Shown here: one piece after another, positions 53,391 to 62,169 of the stretch | Layout: every line of letters starts with the position of its first letter | Numbering within the stretch: position 1 is the first letter of the stretch | Source of the DNA: Candidatus Sulfotelmatobacter sp. | GTDB lineage: Bacteria > Acidobacteriota > Terriglobia > Terriglobales > Acidobacteriaceae | Assembly (NCBI GenBank): GCA_030041475.1 | Contig: JASHNU010000005.1 | Span: forward strand, 1-64,000 | Length of the DNA stretch: 64,000 bases | Direction of reading: 5' to 3' | Notes under the pieces: generated by a model | The model's database searches: none | The model's input: only the letters and a program-made list of their open reading frames with translations | What the model was told of the DNA's origin: nothing | Made by a program: the position numbers and the translations under genes

Positions 53391-54101
53391 TCAGATCTGG
53401 TAATCGATGTCTTCCATGATCCGTTGCAAATGGGCCGACAGCGGCTCCCGCGTCGCTTCCGTGCCTTCCAGCTGCTGAATTCGCTCGCGCAGCTTGTTCA
53501 CTTCGGTCACGACCGCGGCGAGCGCTTCTGACAACGGGTCGTTGATCTGCTTGGGATCGGTAATTACGACGCGCTGGCCTTGTCGGAAAATGATGTGACC
53601 GGGCACGCCCACCACGGTGGAATGTTCCGGCACATTGCGCAGCACAACCGAGCCCGCGCCAATCCGGCTGTTCTTTCCGATCGTAATATTGCCCAGAATC
53701 TTTGCTCCGCCGCCGACCACGACATTGTCTTCGAGCGTCGGATGGCGCTTTCCATGCTCCTTGCCCGTTCCGCCGAGGGTTACGCCCTGATACAGGGTTA
53801 CGTCATCGCCGACGATTGCGGTTTCGCCAATCACCACGCCCATCCCGTGATCGATGAACAGTCGTCGCCCGATCTTCGCGCCGGGATGAATCTCGATTCC
53901 GGTGAGAAAGCGCCCGATCTGCGAGAACCATCGCCCCAGCAGAAGAAGCCGATGGTTCCACAACCAGTGATTGACGCGGTAGAGCCACAGCGCATGCAAG
54001 CCGGAGTAGCACAAAAAGACTTCCAGGCGCGATTTGGCTGCGGGATCATGCTCCATCACGTTGCCGACGTCTTCCCGCATCAAGGAAAGCAAATGTGGCA
54101 T
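53391..54101 (-). CDS. cysE: Serine O-acetyltransferase
   Basis: 236 residues. N-terminal helical part ([24 protein letters not shown]) and C-terminal left-handed parallel beta-helix of hexapeptide repeats ([77 protein letters not shown]). The catalytic His lies in DHGMGVV. It makes O-acetylserine, the precursor of cysteine. A coiled C terminus ([16 protein letters not shown]) suggests oligomer contacts. Converges with the GMC oxidoreductase gene. Confidence 0.95.
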   Translation of the reverse strand: MPHLLSLMREDVGNVMEHDPAAKSRLEVFLCYSGLHALWLYRVNHWLWNHRLLLLGRWFSQIGRFLTGIEIHPGAKIGRRLFIDHGMGVVIGETAIVGDDVTLYQGVTLGGTGKEHGKRHPTLEDNVVVGGGAKILGNITIGKNSRIGAGSVVLRNVPEHSTVVGVPGHIIFRQGQRVVITDPKQINDPLSEALAAVVTEVNKLRERIQQLEGTEATREPLSAHLQRIMEDIDYQI

Positions 54102-54212
54102 AGATCGTGCCCGACGGATGCCCGCTATTGTACAAAACCTCAGCTGGACTGCGTCGTTCCCGTCGAGAGTGGAAGAGGGCGAGGCCGGAAACGAGAGCCT
54201 GGGTGCTGTCTG

Positions 54213-54713
54213 CTATCGGTGGGTCACACCGTAGCTCACCGCACCGACAGAAATCCCGATATTAACCATCGAGGTCATGCGCTCCAGCTTGTGATGTCCA
54301 GTCTTGTGGAAGAGATAACTGATGCCGATCACGCCAATGGTCTCCCCGCAAAAATTCACTGCCAATCCGGGTGTCGAGCGCCCGAAGAGCCGCACGACGG
54401 GATTCAGCTCTTTTCCGCCGCTTTGCAGGTTCGAGCGCGTGACCGCGAAGTCCGCGCCGCTCGACGCGCCCACTGCCGTGAATAGAGCGATGTTCTGCGC
54501 GTCCCAGAACCGGTGTTCGAGGGATGGTTCGCCGATGTGATCGCCGGACGGAGCGGGAGCGATTGGATTCGCGACCACAGGCGCGAACTCGATGGCGGGC
54601 ACGGGCGCGTCCGGCAGCGGCCCCTGCGCGAACGCCGTGGAAAGACTCACAACGCTCATGATGATTACGATGGTAACGGCCAACACGAAGTTGCGGACTA
54701 CACAGCAATTCAT
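54213..54713 (-). CDS. Small exported/membrane protein of unknown function
   Basis: 166 residues. Signal-like N terminus (NFVLAVTIVIIMSVVSLSTAFAQ), a Pro/Ala-rich linker, then two or three helices (WDAQNIALFTAVGASSGADFAVTR, PGLAVNFCGETIGVIGISYLFHKTGHHKLERM, MVNIGISVGAVSYGV) with the conserved-looking ELNPVVRLFGRST before them. A small helical bundle membrane protein is likely; no function known to me. The next ~290 bases up to the glycosyltransferase contain no gene. Confidence 0.65.
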   Translation of the reverse strand: MNCCVVRNFVLAVTIVIIMSVVSLSTAFAQGPLPDAPVPAIEFAPVVANPIAPAPSGDHIGEPSLEHRFWDAQNIALFTAVGASSGADFAVTRSNLQSGGKELNPVVRLFGRSTPGLAVNFCGETIGVIGISYLFHKTGHHKLERMTSMVNIGISVGAVSYGVTHR

Positions 54714-55000
54714 AAGTGCTCGCCGGTTGCGCCGAGCACTCAGGAGGGGGCAATCAATCCGCCAGGGAGACTACCATTAGAATCGCGGGAAGCCATTCAA
54801 AAATCAGCGCCTTCAACCCGCGTTCTCATTAAGAACGGAAGTTACTGTGCATTCTTCTGCAGGTCTCCAGCCGGGAATTTTCTTCGTGAACACGATTCGT
54901 CCTCTGACGAACATTTCAGGCCAACTAATGCCGCGTAGTAGCCTCGGTTACGAAAGCCGGAAGGCGGGTGCCCGCTTTCCGCGGGTGAACCCTCTTTGAA

Positions 55001-56653
55001 TCAAGGGGAGGGCGCTCCCGATTGTGAGTTAGCCCCTGATGAGGGAACCGCTGGCATCTGCTCACCAGCCGTCAGCTTGAAGATCTTAATGTTCTTGCCG
55101 AAAGCCTGGTAACGCAAGTCATGAAACCCCGAAGCATGTTCCTGTAAGTCGTCGGCTATATTTGTCGCCCACCCGGCTTCCCAAACCCAGACGGCTGCGC
55201 CGGGTTTGACAACGAATGCTTGCATCAGGTCCTGCCAATCCTGAGGGAATTGATCCGCTGCAAATATCCATCTGAAGCTCTTGCCGATAATGCGATGGCC
55301 GGCACAGGAAAATTGTGCATATCCGGCGGGCGCGGGCTCCATGGCGATGGGCTGCTGGCCGCACAGATAGTGGCCGAGAATCAGGTCTCCCTCGTAGTCG
55401 GTGAAGATCGTATCCGAAGGGCCCACGTTTTGCCGGATGAAGTTCATCGCCTCCGACATGTGGGTTCGGCTCTGTTCGGCACGGCTTATCCAGGGCTGGC
55501 GCGGCTTGAAAAACACAATGCACGCCAACAGAAGAACAACCGCCATCCCGAGCCCGCGGGGCCATTTCCCCGACGCCAGCCTTGCTAGTGCCACGCTTAC
55601 GCCCGCCATGGCCGGGATGACAAGAAATGCCATGTGCCGGGTTCCAGCATAGGGATAAACGTGAGCCATGCTCGCGGCCCACGCAATCGCGAAAGGCAGG
55701 ATGAGTATCAGAGCCAGCCGGCGGTCACCGCTATCTCCGCGCAGGCTGCTTCCCAGTAGTTGCGCCACTCCTATCAGAAACAGCAATCCCATCACATCGC
55801 CCACCGCCAACTGGCCGGCGAAGTATTGGAAGAGTCCAAAGCTGCGTCCAACCAGGAATGTCACCGGGTTGTTGTGCGCGGAATCGAAATACAATCTGCG
55901 CAGATAGTTGTCGCTCGCCCAACCGCTCAGGACAGTAGCCGGATCGGCGCGGCCGAGTTTCGATAGATGGGTCTTGTAAAGAAAAAACGCAAGCGCAAGA
56001 CCGAGGATTTGGCCGCCGATCCACCATCCGACCACGCCTGCCGGCGGGCTTTTCGCCAGGATTCTGCACAACGCGTAAATACCCAGCGCCGCGGCAAACC
56101 AGAACCCGGAGTAATGCGAGACCATGGCGAGATAGAGGCATACCGAAGACGCAGCCATGCGCAGGGCGGAGTTTTTCTCGAATGCCTCATCCAGAAAATA
56201 CAGAGCGCCCGCCAGGAAGGCCATAAGCAAAGCGTATTGCCGCACCTCGGCCGCCAGTTCCACGATTGGTGGAAGCAGCGCGGTGAAAAGCAGCCCGATA
56301 AAACCGGCAAGCAAGCCGGCTGCCTTAACCAACCACTTGAAAAACACCCAGCAAAAGACTGTGCCCGCGAGCACCGAGGGAAGGCGCAGGCAGATTTCCG
56401 AAGTGCCCAATATGCGCCAGAAATAAAGCAAGAAAAAGAGCAGGGGAGGATGCGGATTGGTCAGGCCGGCTTTGTAGGCCAGAAGCAGCGAAGGCTGATT
56501 GGCCAGACGGAAATGCAGCGCCTCATCCGGGTTGAGAAACGTGCCGTGCGCCGTCCATAGACGGGCCAGAAAACCGAGCAGGGTTACCAGAAGCGCAGCG
56601 ATGAGCAGGCGGGATGGCTGTTGCCTGGAGTCTTCGCGATCGGACTCTCTCAT
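55001..56653 (-). CDS. GT39/ArnT-like glycosyltransferase (polyprenyl-phosphate sugar donor type)
   Basis: About 550 residues with roughly 12 hydrophobic segments. The catalytic Asp-Glu of the GT39/ArnT superfamily appears near residue 40 in GTFLNPDEALHFRLANQP, and the first extracytoplasmic loop HPPLLFFLLYFWRILG is typical. These enzymes transfer a sugar from a lipid-linked donor to a lipid or protein in the periplasm. ATG 56653 is the most likely start; ATG 56689 and 56764 are alternatives and none has a good ribosome site. The C-terminal tail is Pro/Ser-rich. Confidence 0.8.
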   Translation of the reverse strand: MRESDREDSRQQPSRLLIAALLVTLLGFLARLWTAHGTFLNPDEALHFRLANQPSLLLAYKAGLTNPHPPLLFFLLYFWRILGTSEICLRLPSVLAGTVFCWVFFKWLVKAAGLLAGFIGLLFTALLPPIVELAAEVRQYALLMAFLAGALYFLDEAFEKNSALRMAASSVCLYLAMVSHYSGFWFAAALGIYALCRILAKSPPAGVVGWWIGGQILGLALAFFLYKTHLSKLGRADPATVLSGWASDNYLRRLYFDSAHNNPVTFLVGRSFGLFQYFAGQLAVGDVMGLLFLIGVAQLLGSSLRGDSGDRRLALILILPFAIAWAASMAHVYPYAGTRHMAFLVIPAMAGVSVALARLASGKWPRGLGMAVVLLLACIVFFKPRQPWISRAEQSRTHMSEAMNFIRQNVGPSDTIFTDYEGDLILGHYLCGQQPIAMEPAPAGYAQFSCAGHRIIGKSFRWIFAADQFPQDWQDLMQAFVVKPGAAVWVWEAGWATNIADDLQEHASGFHDLRYQAFGKNIKIFKLTAGEQMPAVPSSGANSQSGAPSP

Positions 56654-56850
56654 GCGCGGTCTGTTGACAGGACCGTGTCCCACAAACATTTTCAAATACC
56701 CGCGATTATTACCATCTCGCCAAACTACGGTGAACCAATCAATGCCTGCTTCCTGATAAAGCACCTTCCCCGCTCGGCACAGCGCGACCGGTAGTTCGCC
56801 GTTGCCATCGGTGGTATCCGCTGCCAGAGTCTGCGGCAGGTGGCCGTTCC

Positions 56851-56973
56851 CTAAGTTAAGGCCGCGAGCGTGATCGCAGCAAGGAGCAGGTACGAATACA
56901 ACCGACGCCAGCGCGCCAGAAAAGAAAGTTCGGTGGGAAACTTCGGCGCAAAATCCTGGATAGCGTCACTCAT
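56851..56973 (-). CDS. 40-residue membrane peptide coupled to the amidohydrolase
   Basis: Too short for an ORF list but supported by position: the ATG at 56973 overlaps the amidohydrolase stop in ATGA, as expected for a coupled gene. The product is MSDAIQDFAPKFPTELSF, then RWRRLY and a hydrophobic C terminus SYLLLAAITLAALT, suggesting a single C-terminal membrane helix. It could be a small membrane tether or regulator; the sequence alone does not tell. Confidence 0.45.
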   Translation of the reverse strand: MSDAIQDFAPKFPTELSFLARWRRLYSYLLLAAITLAALT

Positions 56974-58262
56974 CGCTTGTAAACCGCGCCGCCCTTCATC
57001 ACGAAACCAACCTTTTCCAGCGCACTGATGTCTTGCAACGGGTCTCCTTCCACCGCAATCACGTCTGCAAAGTAGCCCGGTTCCAGCGCTCCAATCTGCC
57101 CGTCCCAGCCCAACAATTTCGCGCCGTTCAGCAAATCCGCCTGCAGCACCGCCAGCGGAGACAGCCCATACTTCACCATCAGCATGAACTCGCGCGCTTG
57201 TGTGCCGTGGGGGAAGGGACCGACGTCCGATCCCACGGCCATCGGCACTCCGGCGGCCACCTGCTTCTTGAACTCCGCCGCTTTCACGTCGAGCATTTCA
57301 TGCTCGCGCGCAGCTTGCTGCGGAGTCGCCGCATGCTCTGCAAAATATTCGAAGATCGTGAACGTCGGCACGGCAAAAATCTGCTTCTCTTTCATCAGGC
57401 GCACGGTTTCGTCGCTAAGTTGATCGGCGTGATCAATTGAAGCCACTCCCGCCCGTGCCGCGTAGAGAGTTCCCGGTTCGCCGGTGGCATGCACGGCCAC
57501 GCGCTTTCCCAACCGCGCCGCCTCTTTCACCGCAGCTTCCAGTTGCGCTTCGGTGTATTGGTAGGGCGTAGTCAGTCTTCCTTCTTTGATCCGATCGGAT
57601 CCCGTCTCATAAATCTTGGTGAAGTCCGCACCCTCCTTGAATTGCTGGCGCATCACGGCCACCAGTTCGTCGGCATTGTTGGCATAATCCGCGTTCGGCA
57701 AAACATGCTGCGCCGGGTTGTAGCCGATCGCATCCTCGTGTCCGCCAAGAATGTTGATCGCATTGCCGCTGATGCGCAGCCGCGGCCCGGGAATCAATCC
57801 TTCATTGATCGCGTTTCGGACCGCCGTGTCCGCCGATCCCGCACCTTCCGTTCCCATGTCGCGTTCGGCGGTAAAGCCCGCCATCAGGTCGTCGCGCGCG
57901 GCCAGCGTCGCCAGGATCGTGCGTTGCGGCACCGATTCCTGTACGGTCTGCAAATCCTCTGCTCCACGATGCAGAAAAAGATGAATGTGGGCGTCAATCA
58001 GTCCGGGCAGCAGCGTGCGATCGCCAAGATCAATGAGCTCGGCCCCAGCTGGATGCTTCACCGCAGAGCCGACTTCGACAATGCGTTCGCCCTGCACGAG
58101 AACTTCTCCAGGCTTAAGCTCGCGACCATTCTTCACATCCAACAATCGCGCCGCATGCAGCACGATGGGATGCGCCGGCTGGGACTGAGCGGCGCCTAGA
58201 GTTGATAGCCCGCACGCCAGAAAAAGACCGCCGAAGAAGAGAGCAGAAGTTCTGATGGTCAT
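56970..58262 (-). CDS. Exported amidohydrolase (imidazolonepropionase/prolidase-like)
   Basis: 430 residues from ATG 58262 with a signal peptide (RTSALFFGGLFLACGLSTLGAAQ). The metal-dependent TIM-barrel shows HxH in LPGLIDAHIHLFLH near residue 98, VAVHATGEPG with His near 250, SIDHADQLS with His near 275, and the catalytic Asp in VGSDVGPF near 345. These enzymes hydrolyse cyclic amides, prolyl dipeptides or N-substituted amino acids; the substrate is unknown. A small membrane peptide follows by ATGA overlap. Confidence 0.88.
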   Translation of the reverse strand: MTIRTSALFFGGLFLACGLSTLGAAQSQPAHPIVLHAARLLDVKNGRELKPGEVLVQGERIVEVGSAVKHPAGAELIDLGDRTLLPGLIDAHIHLFLHRGAEDLQTVQESVPQRTILATLAARDDLMAGFTAERDMGTEGAGSADTAVRNAINEGLIPGPRLRISGNAINILGGHEDAIGYNPAQHVLPNADYANNADELVAVMRQQFKEGADFTKIYETGSDRIKEGRLTTPYQYTEAQLEAAVKEAARLGKRVAVHATGEPGTLYAARAGVASIDHADQLSDETVRLMKEKQIFAVPTFTIFEYFAEHAATPQQAAREHEMLDVKAAEFKKQVAAGVPMAVGSDVGPFPHGTQAREFMLMVKYGLSPLAVLQADLLNGAKLLGWDGQIGALEPGYFADVIAVEGDPLQDISALEKVGFVMKGGAVYKR

Positions 58263-58427
58263 AGGCCCGGATGGTACCACCCGGCAAATCTCGATACCAC
58301 CGCCTAACGGCCAGCCATGCCGACTCGCGCCCTTCACTTGTGATCCAAATCACCACGCTTCGTGCGACCAATCACGACGCAGACCACGCCCCAAAAGCGA
58401 AACTCTAAGGAGCAAGTTGGGGCAATC

Positions 58428-58832
58428 ATGAACGACTTCGGCATCCTGACCAACCGCAAGCGGGCGTTGATCGCCCTCATTCACTCGCTGGTCTTTCTAG
58501 GCATTGCCCTTCACGGTTTCGCCGCCCCCAAGCACGGGATCGTTCGCGGCTCTGCGCCCCCGTCAGACTTCGTTGTCGTGATGATCTACATCACGGTGGC
58601 CTCGATTTTGGCGTGGCTGGTTACCCTTTCCCGCTGCGTCTCTGAGCGGCTGTATTTTGCACTCTGCGCATCGAGCGCCACATTCGGCCTGGTGCGCACG
58701 GCCTTCGGAGACGCGGCCCTCCCCGCCGCACAATATCTGCGGGTGCTGATGTTGACCTCTGCCGTGATTCTCGGCCTCTGGATATTCCGCAGCTTTCCGC
58801 GTCTTGTTTCCGAAACTGTCGTCTCTGAGTGA
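58428..58832 (+). CDS. Small four-helix membrane protein, unknown function
   Basis: 134 residues from ATG 58428. Four hydrophobic segments: ALIALIHSLVFLGIALHG (~12-29), VVMIYITVASILAWLVTL (~46-63), RLYFALCASSATFGLVRTAF (~70-90) and YLRVLMLTSAVILGLWIFRSF (~100-120). No motif known to me. It lies between the divergent amidohydrolase and the convergent GcvH-like gene. Confidence 0.6.
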   Translation: MNDFGILTNRKRALIALIHSLVFLGIALHGFAAPKHGIVRGSAPPSDFVVVMIYITVASILAWLVTLSRCVSERLYFALCASSATFGLVRTAFGDAALPAAQYLRVLMLTSAVILGLWIFRSFPRLVSETVVSE

Positions 58833-58917
58833 GTCCTCCTAAGAACAAGGCCGCCCGCGATGGTTCCCGGGCGGTCTTGCAGCTAGATGGGCTATTTTCA
58901 TCGTGCAGAAACTTGTT

Positions 58918-59592
58918 TCAGGACAGGAAGAACTCCTTCGTCAGCGTGGTCCAGTCCAATTCGGGCAGGTGCTCGGTGATGTCATCCACAGCCACGCCGC
59001 CGTCCTGCGCCAGGGCTGATGCCATCGCAACCGGCATTCTCTTGCGCAGCCGCAGCGCCGACTCTTCCGTCCACATCCGCGCCAGTGCGCCACCAAGCAG
59101 GTTGCGGAAGTTGATCTTGGCATCGGGAGCCTGTACCGTCAGCAGCCAACCTTCACCATAAGGATCCTTCCGCGCCAGTTCCGGATCCTGCACCACGGCT
59201 TCGTTGATATCCGTCACCGTGCCTTCGATCGGCGACACCATGTCCACCGACTTGCCGTCGCGGAAGATCGTCCATATCTTCTGCCCCTGACGGACCCAAC
59301 GTCCACGCTGCGGCAGTGTGATGTTTTCGATTTTTCCAATCAGCTTGGAAGCGAAATCATCCATGCCCACGCGCACCAAGTCGCGGCTCTCGCTTAGCGC
59401 CCAGGTGTGCCCGGCGTGATAACGCACATTTTCCGGAACCTGGAAGCCGGCCACCATGGCCGGAAGCATTCGCGGCGCCGCTTCGCGAGCTATGCCTTGG
59501 GCAACCACCTGCGTCTCCAGTTGTTTCCGACTCCGCACGTAATCAATCGCCAGGAAGATTCCGAATGTAAGCAGTACCAGAATGACTACCAT
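58918..59592 (-). CDS. Membrane-anchored GcvH-like protein
   Basis: 224 residues. N-terminal transmembrane helix (MVVILVLLTFGIFLAIDYV), then a GcvH (lipoyl/H-protein) domain at ~55-190: VRYHAGHTWALSESRDLVRVGMDDFASKLIGKIENITLP, then VDMVSPIEGTVTDINEAVVQDPELARKDPYGEGW. The hairpin that carries lipoyl-lysine in GcvH (ESVKAASDIY) reads GKSVDMV here and is one residue shorter, so lipoylation is doubtful. It is divergent from the Fe-S/NrfD operon across a 625-base region, which fits membrane GcvH-like proteins found beside redox modules. No glycine cleavage genes are near. Confidence 0.75.
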   Translation of the reverse strand: MVVILVLLTFGIFLAIDYVRSRKQLETQVVAQGIAREAAPRMLPAMVAGFQVPENVRYHAGHTWALSESRDLVRVGMDDFASKLIGKIENITLPQRGRWVRQGQKIWTIFRDGKSVDMVSPIEGTVTDINEAVVQDPELARKDPYGEGWLLTVQAPDAKINFRNLLGGALARMWTEESALRLRKRMPVAMASALAQDGGVAVDDITEHLPELDWTTLTKEFFLS

Positions 59593-59685
59593 AACCCACC
59601 TCGCTTGGAGTGCCTCTTGCTTTCCTGGTCACTCGCCACTTTCTCTAAAGGCAATCGCGCAGCCAAACGAATTGGGCGCATGCAC

Positions 59686-59717
59686 TGCAACAACGTGACG
59701 GTTGCATCTGCTGCAAC
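59686..59717. promoter_or_regulatory. TGCAAC/GTTGCA operator-like cluster
   Basis: TGCAAC at 59686-59691, GTTGCA at 59701-59706 and TGCAAC at 59712-59717; the last two form an inverted repeat with a five-base spacer, and both TGCAAC copies are followed by CGTGA-like sequence. It lies about 95 bases upstream of the GcvH-like start and suggests a dimeric regulator. Confidence 0.45.
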
Positions 59718-60103
59718 GTGAATGAGATACGAGAGTGTAAGTTCGTGATGCCGAAAACGGTGCGAAAAAACTCAACGGCACGGGAGATGAAGATCGCAAC
59801 AGGGCTCGAAGCGCATCAAGTGATGCGATTGCGGAGAAGTCAGCAAACATGCCTGTTTCCAAGCACTTCTGCCGCCTCCGGGCGGCGATGTATTCCGCAA
59901 CATGCCCTGATGCAAAAAGCAACGCATACGCTGTCTGCGCCAATCCTGCAAGACCCTATTGACCAGCATCACCAACAGAAGTGATGTTCATCACCGCCAA
60001 ACTTGTCCTAATTGTTTGAAACTCATAGCTGTCTGAAGCTGCTGAATTTTGCGACAGCCTCCGATCTGATGAGGTTGGCAGCTTATTATCGGTATGCCTC
60101 CGT

Positions 60104-60125
60104 TCCGATTACCCCGGTAATCGGA
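60104..60125. promoter_or_regulatory. 22-base perfect palindrome upstream of the ferredoxin gene
   Basis: Ten-base arms TCCGATTACC and GGTAATCGGA around a CC centre, ending 92 bases before the ATG at 60218. Without a T-tract and far from any upstream gene end, it looks like an operator rather than a terminator. Confidence 0.5.
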
Positions 60126-60217
60126 TCCTCCCCTCTCTTCAGTTCAGACGCTGCGCAAGAAAGTGTTTCAGGCATCTCTGTCTGCTCGAACAGATGTGCC
60201 CGAGGAAAAAGTCATTC

Positions 60218-60988
60218 ATGAGCAAAGCACTCTTATACGATTCCACAATTTGTATCGGGTGCAAGCAGTGCGAACAGGCTTGCGCCACACAAAATAAGCT
60301 TCCGTACAACGACTCCATTGCTGCCGAAGAGCAGCAATCCGCTCATAAGTTCACTGCTGTTTTAACCCGCAACGACAAGTTTATGCGCCGCCTGTGCATG
60401 CATTGCGAGCATCCTACCTGCGCTTCGGTTTGTCCGGTCGGCGCGTTCCACAAGACGGCGGAGGGGCCCGTCGTTTACGACGTGTGGAAGTGCATCGGCT
60501 GCCGCTATTGCATGGCAGCGTGCCCCTTCAACCAGCCCAAGTACGAGTGGGGATCGCTGAATCCACGAGTACGCAAGTGCATCATGTGCCCGGACCGTAT
60601 CGCGGCCGGCAAGCAGACGGCGTGCGCCGAGATTTGTCCTACCGGGGCCACCAAGTTCGGCGAACGCGACGATCTCATCAAGGAAGCCCAGGAGCGCATC
60701 CGCCAGAATCCATCGACCTACCTGAACCGCATCTACGGACTCCATGAAGTGGGCGGAACCTGCGTCCTGATTCTTTCTGGCACGCAGGTTGAAGATTTCG
60801 GCTATCCCGCCTCGCCAAAAATCGGCGACACTCCTCTCCCCGAATACACCGGCCGTGTGATGGATCGAGTGCCAGACTTTATTCCGGTCTGGTCGCTGGT
60901 GCTGGGAGGCATTTACTGGATCTCCCACCGCCGTAACGAAGTGGCTGCAGCTGAAGCCGAGGAGAAAAAAAACGGGGGTGCCCGATGA
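60218..60988 (+). CDS. Four-cluster [4Fe-4S] ferredoxin subunit (NrfC/HybA-like)
   Basis: 256 residues from ATG 60218, which follows GAGGAAA. Four [4Fe-4S] motifs: CIGCKQCEQAC near residue 14, CMHCEHPTCASVCP near 67, CIGCRYCMAACPF near 101, and CIMCPDR...CAEICPTG near 130-150. A C-terminal membrane-associating helix (IPVWSLVLGGIYWISH) follows. It has no Tat signal, so the ferredoxin faces the cytoplasm unless carried by a partner. It should pass electrons to the NrfD-like subunit, whose gene overlaps it by four bases. Confidence 0.9.
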   Translation: MSKALLYDSTICIGCKQCEQACATQNKLPYNDSIAAEEQQSAHKFTAVLTRNDKFMRRLCMHCEHPTCASVCPVGAFHKTAEGPVVYDVWKCIGCRYCMAACPFNQPKYEWGSLNPRVRKCIMCPDRIAAGKQTACAEICPTGATKFGERDDLIKEAQERIRQNPSTYLNRIYGLHEVGGTCVLILSGTQVEDFGYPASPKIGDTPLPEYTGRVMDRVPDFIPVWSLVLGGIYWISHRRNEVAAAEAEEKKNGGAR

Positions 60989-62169
60989 AAGTCAAGCTGA
61001 CCTTTTGGAGAGCTGTCTTCCTCGTAATCATGGCCCTGGGCCTCTATTCCGCCTACGTTCGCTACGCTCACGGCCTGGGTGCGGCCACCAATATGACCGA
61101 CCAGTTCCCCTGGGGATTCTGGATCGGCTTCGACTGCCTGTGCGGCGTCATGCTGGCGGCCGGCGGCTTCTGCATCGTCGGCGCAGTCTATTTATTCAAC
61201 GTTCAGAGCCTGCACAGCGTCATGCGTCCGGCAATCCTTACCGCCTTCCTCGGCTACCTCCTTTTCATCGTCGGCCTGCTCTTCGATCTCGGCCGTCCCT
61301 GGTTCATCTGGCACCAGCTCATCTACATGAACCCGCACTCGGTCATGTTCGAAGTGGGCATGTGCGTGATGACCTACACCACCGTGCTTTTCTTTGAATT
61401 TCTTCCCAATGTGTTCGAGCGCCTCAACTGGAAAAAGCCGATCAAGTGGATTCACAACATCTATCCCGTATTGATCGTGGCGGGCATCCTGCTCTCCACC
61501 CTGCACCAGAGTTCGCTCGGGTCGCTGTACCTGATCATGCCCAGTAAGCTGCACCCGTTCTGGTACTCGCCCGCGCTGCCGTTCTTCTTCTTCGGCTCGG
61601 CCGTCGCGGTTGGATTGGCCATGACCATCTTCGAATCCACGCAAAGCGCGAAGGCCTACGGCCGTCATCTCGAGCTTTCGGTTCTGGTCCGGCTGGGCGG
61701 AGCTTTGCTGGTCGCACTCTGGGTAAACGCTCTACTTCGCTTCGAAGACTATTTGCGGCGAGGAATGCTTCGCCAGATCGTAAAACCCAGCTACGAAGCC
61801 TACTTCTTGTGGCTCGAGCTCGCTCTATCATTCGTCATCCCGATTACGCTGCTCAGCTTCAAGAGAGTCAGGCTCTCGCCCAAAGGCCTGTATTTGGCCT
61901 CGATCATCAGCCTATTTGGCTTCATCACCAATCGGCTGAACGTGAGCCTCATCGGATTCGAGACCTACGTGGGACACCATTACATGCCGAAATGGACGGA
62001 ATTCTCGGTGACGCTGATGATCGTCGCCCTGGGATTCTTCCTTTTCGCGGTTGCGGTGAAGTATCTACCGATCTTCCCCAGAGAACCAGAAGCTGAAGAG
62101 GAGCCGGTGACCGCATCAAGCCCGGTTCTGCAAGCGGTTTCGCCAGTGCTTGAGAATGCCGGAGACTGA
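60985..62169 (+). CDS. NrfD/HybB-type quinone-interacting membrane subunit
   Basis: 394 residues with about nine to ten hydrophobic helices (VFLVIMALGLYSAYVRYAHGLG, GFWIGFDCLCGVMLAAGGF, LTAFLGYLLFIVGLLFDLG, IYPVLIVAGILLSTLHQSSLG and others). It belongs to the NrfD/PsrC family, which exchanges electrons between a ferredoxin partner and membrane quinone, sometimes with ion translocation. ATGA overlap with the ferredoxin gene; its end overlaps the histidine kinase start by 14 bases. The catalytic subunit that would feed or take electrons is not in the window. Confidence 0.9.
   Translation: MKVKLTFWRAVFLVIMALGLYSAYVRYAHGLGAATNMTDQFPWGFWIGFDCLCGVMLAAGGFCIVGAVYLFNVQSLHSVMRPAILTAFLGYLLFIVGLLFDLGRPWFIWHQLIYMNPHSVMFEVGMCVMTYTTVLFFEFLPNVFERLNWKKPIKWIHNIYPVLIVAGILLSTLHQSSLGSLYLIMPSKLHPFWYSPALPFFFFGSAVAVGLAMTIFESTQSAKAYGRHLELSVLVRLGGALLVALWVNALLRFEDYLRRGMLRQIVKPSYEAYFLWLELALSFVIPITLLSFKRVRLSPKGLYLASIISLFGFITNRLNVSLIGFETYVGHHYMPKWTEFSVTLMIVALGFFLFAVAVKYLPIFPREPEAEEEPVTASSPVLQAVSPVLENAGD

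Larger units (their letters stand above)
59593..60217. other. Gene-free regulatory-looking region
   Basis: 625 bases between the divergent GcvH-like gene and the ferredoxin operon. The short open frames here have no protein character. It contains the TGCAAC cluster (59686-59717) and a 22-base palindrome (60104-60125). The rest is moderately AT-richer than the neighbours and shows no other recognisable feature. Confidence 0.6.

Noticed and set aside
59629-59943. 104-residue minus-strand frame in the long regulatory gap
   Set aside because: No ribosome site, no domain and it covers the TGCAAC cluster; treated as noncoding.
59660-60217. Sigma-54 promoter upstream of the ferredoxin operon
   Set aside because: I looked for the TGGCAC-N5-TTGCA pattern on both strands because of the downstream regulator and found no acceptable match.
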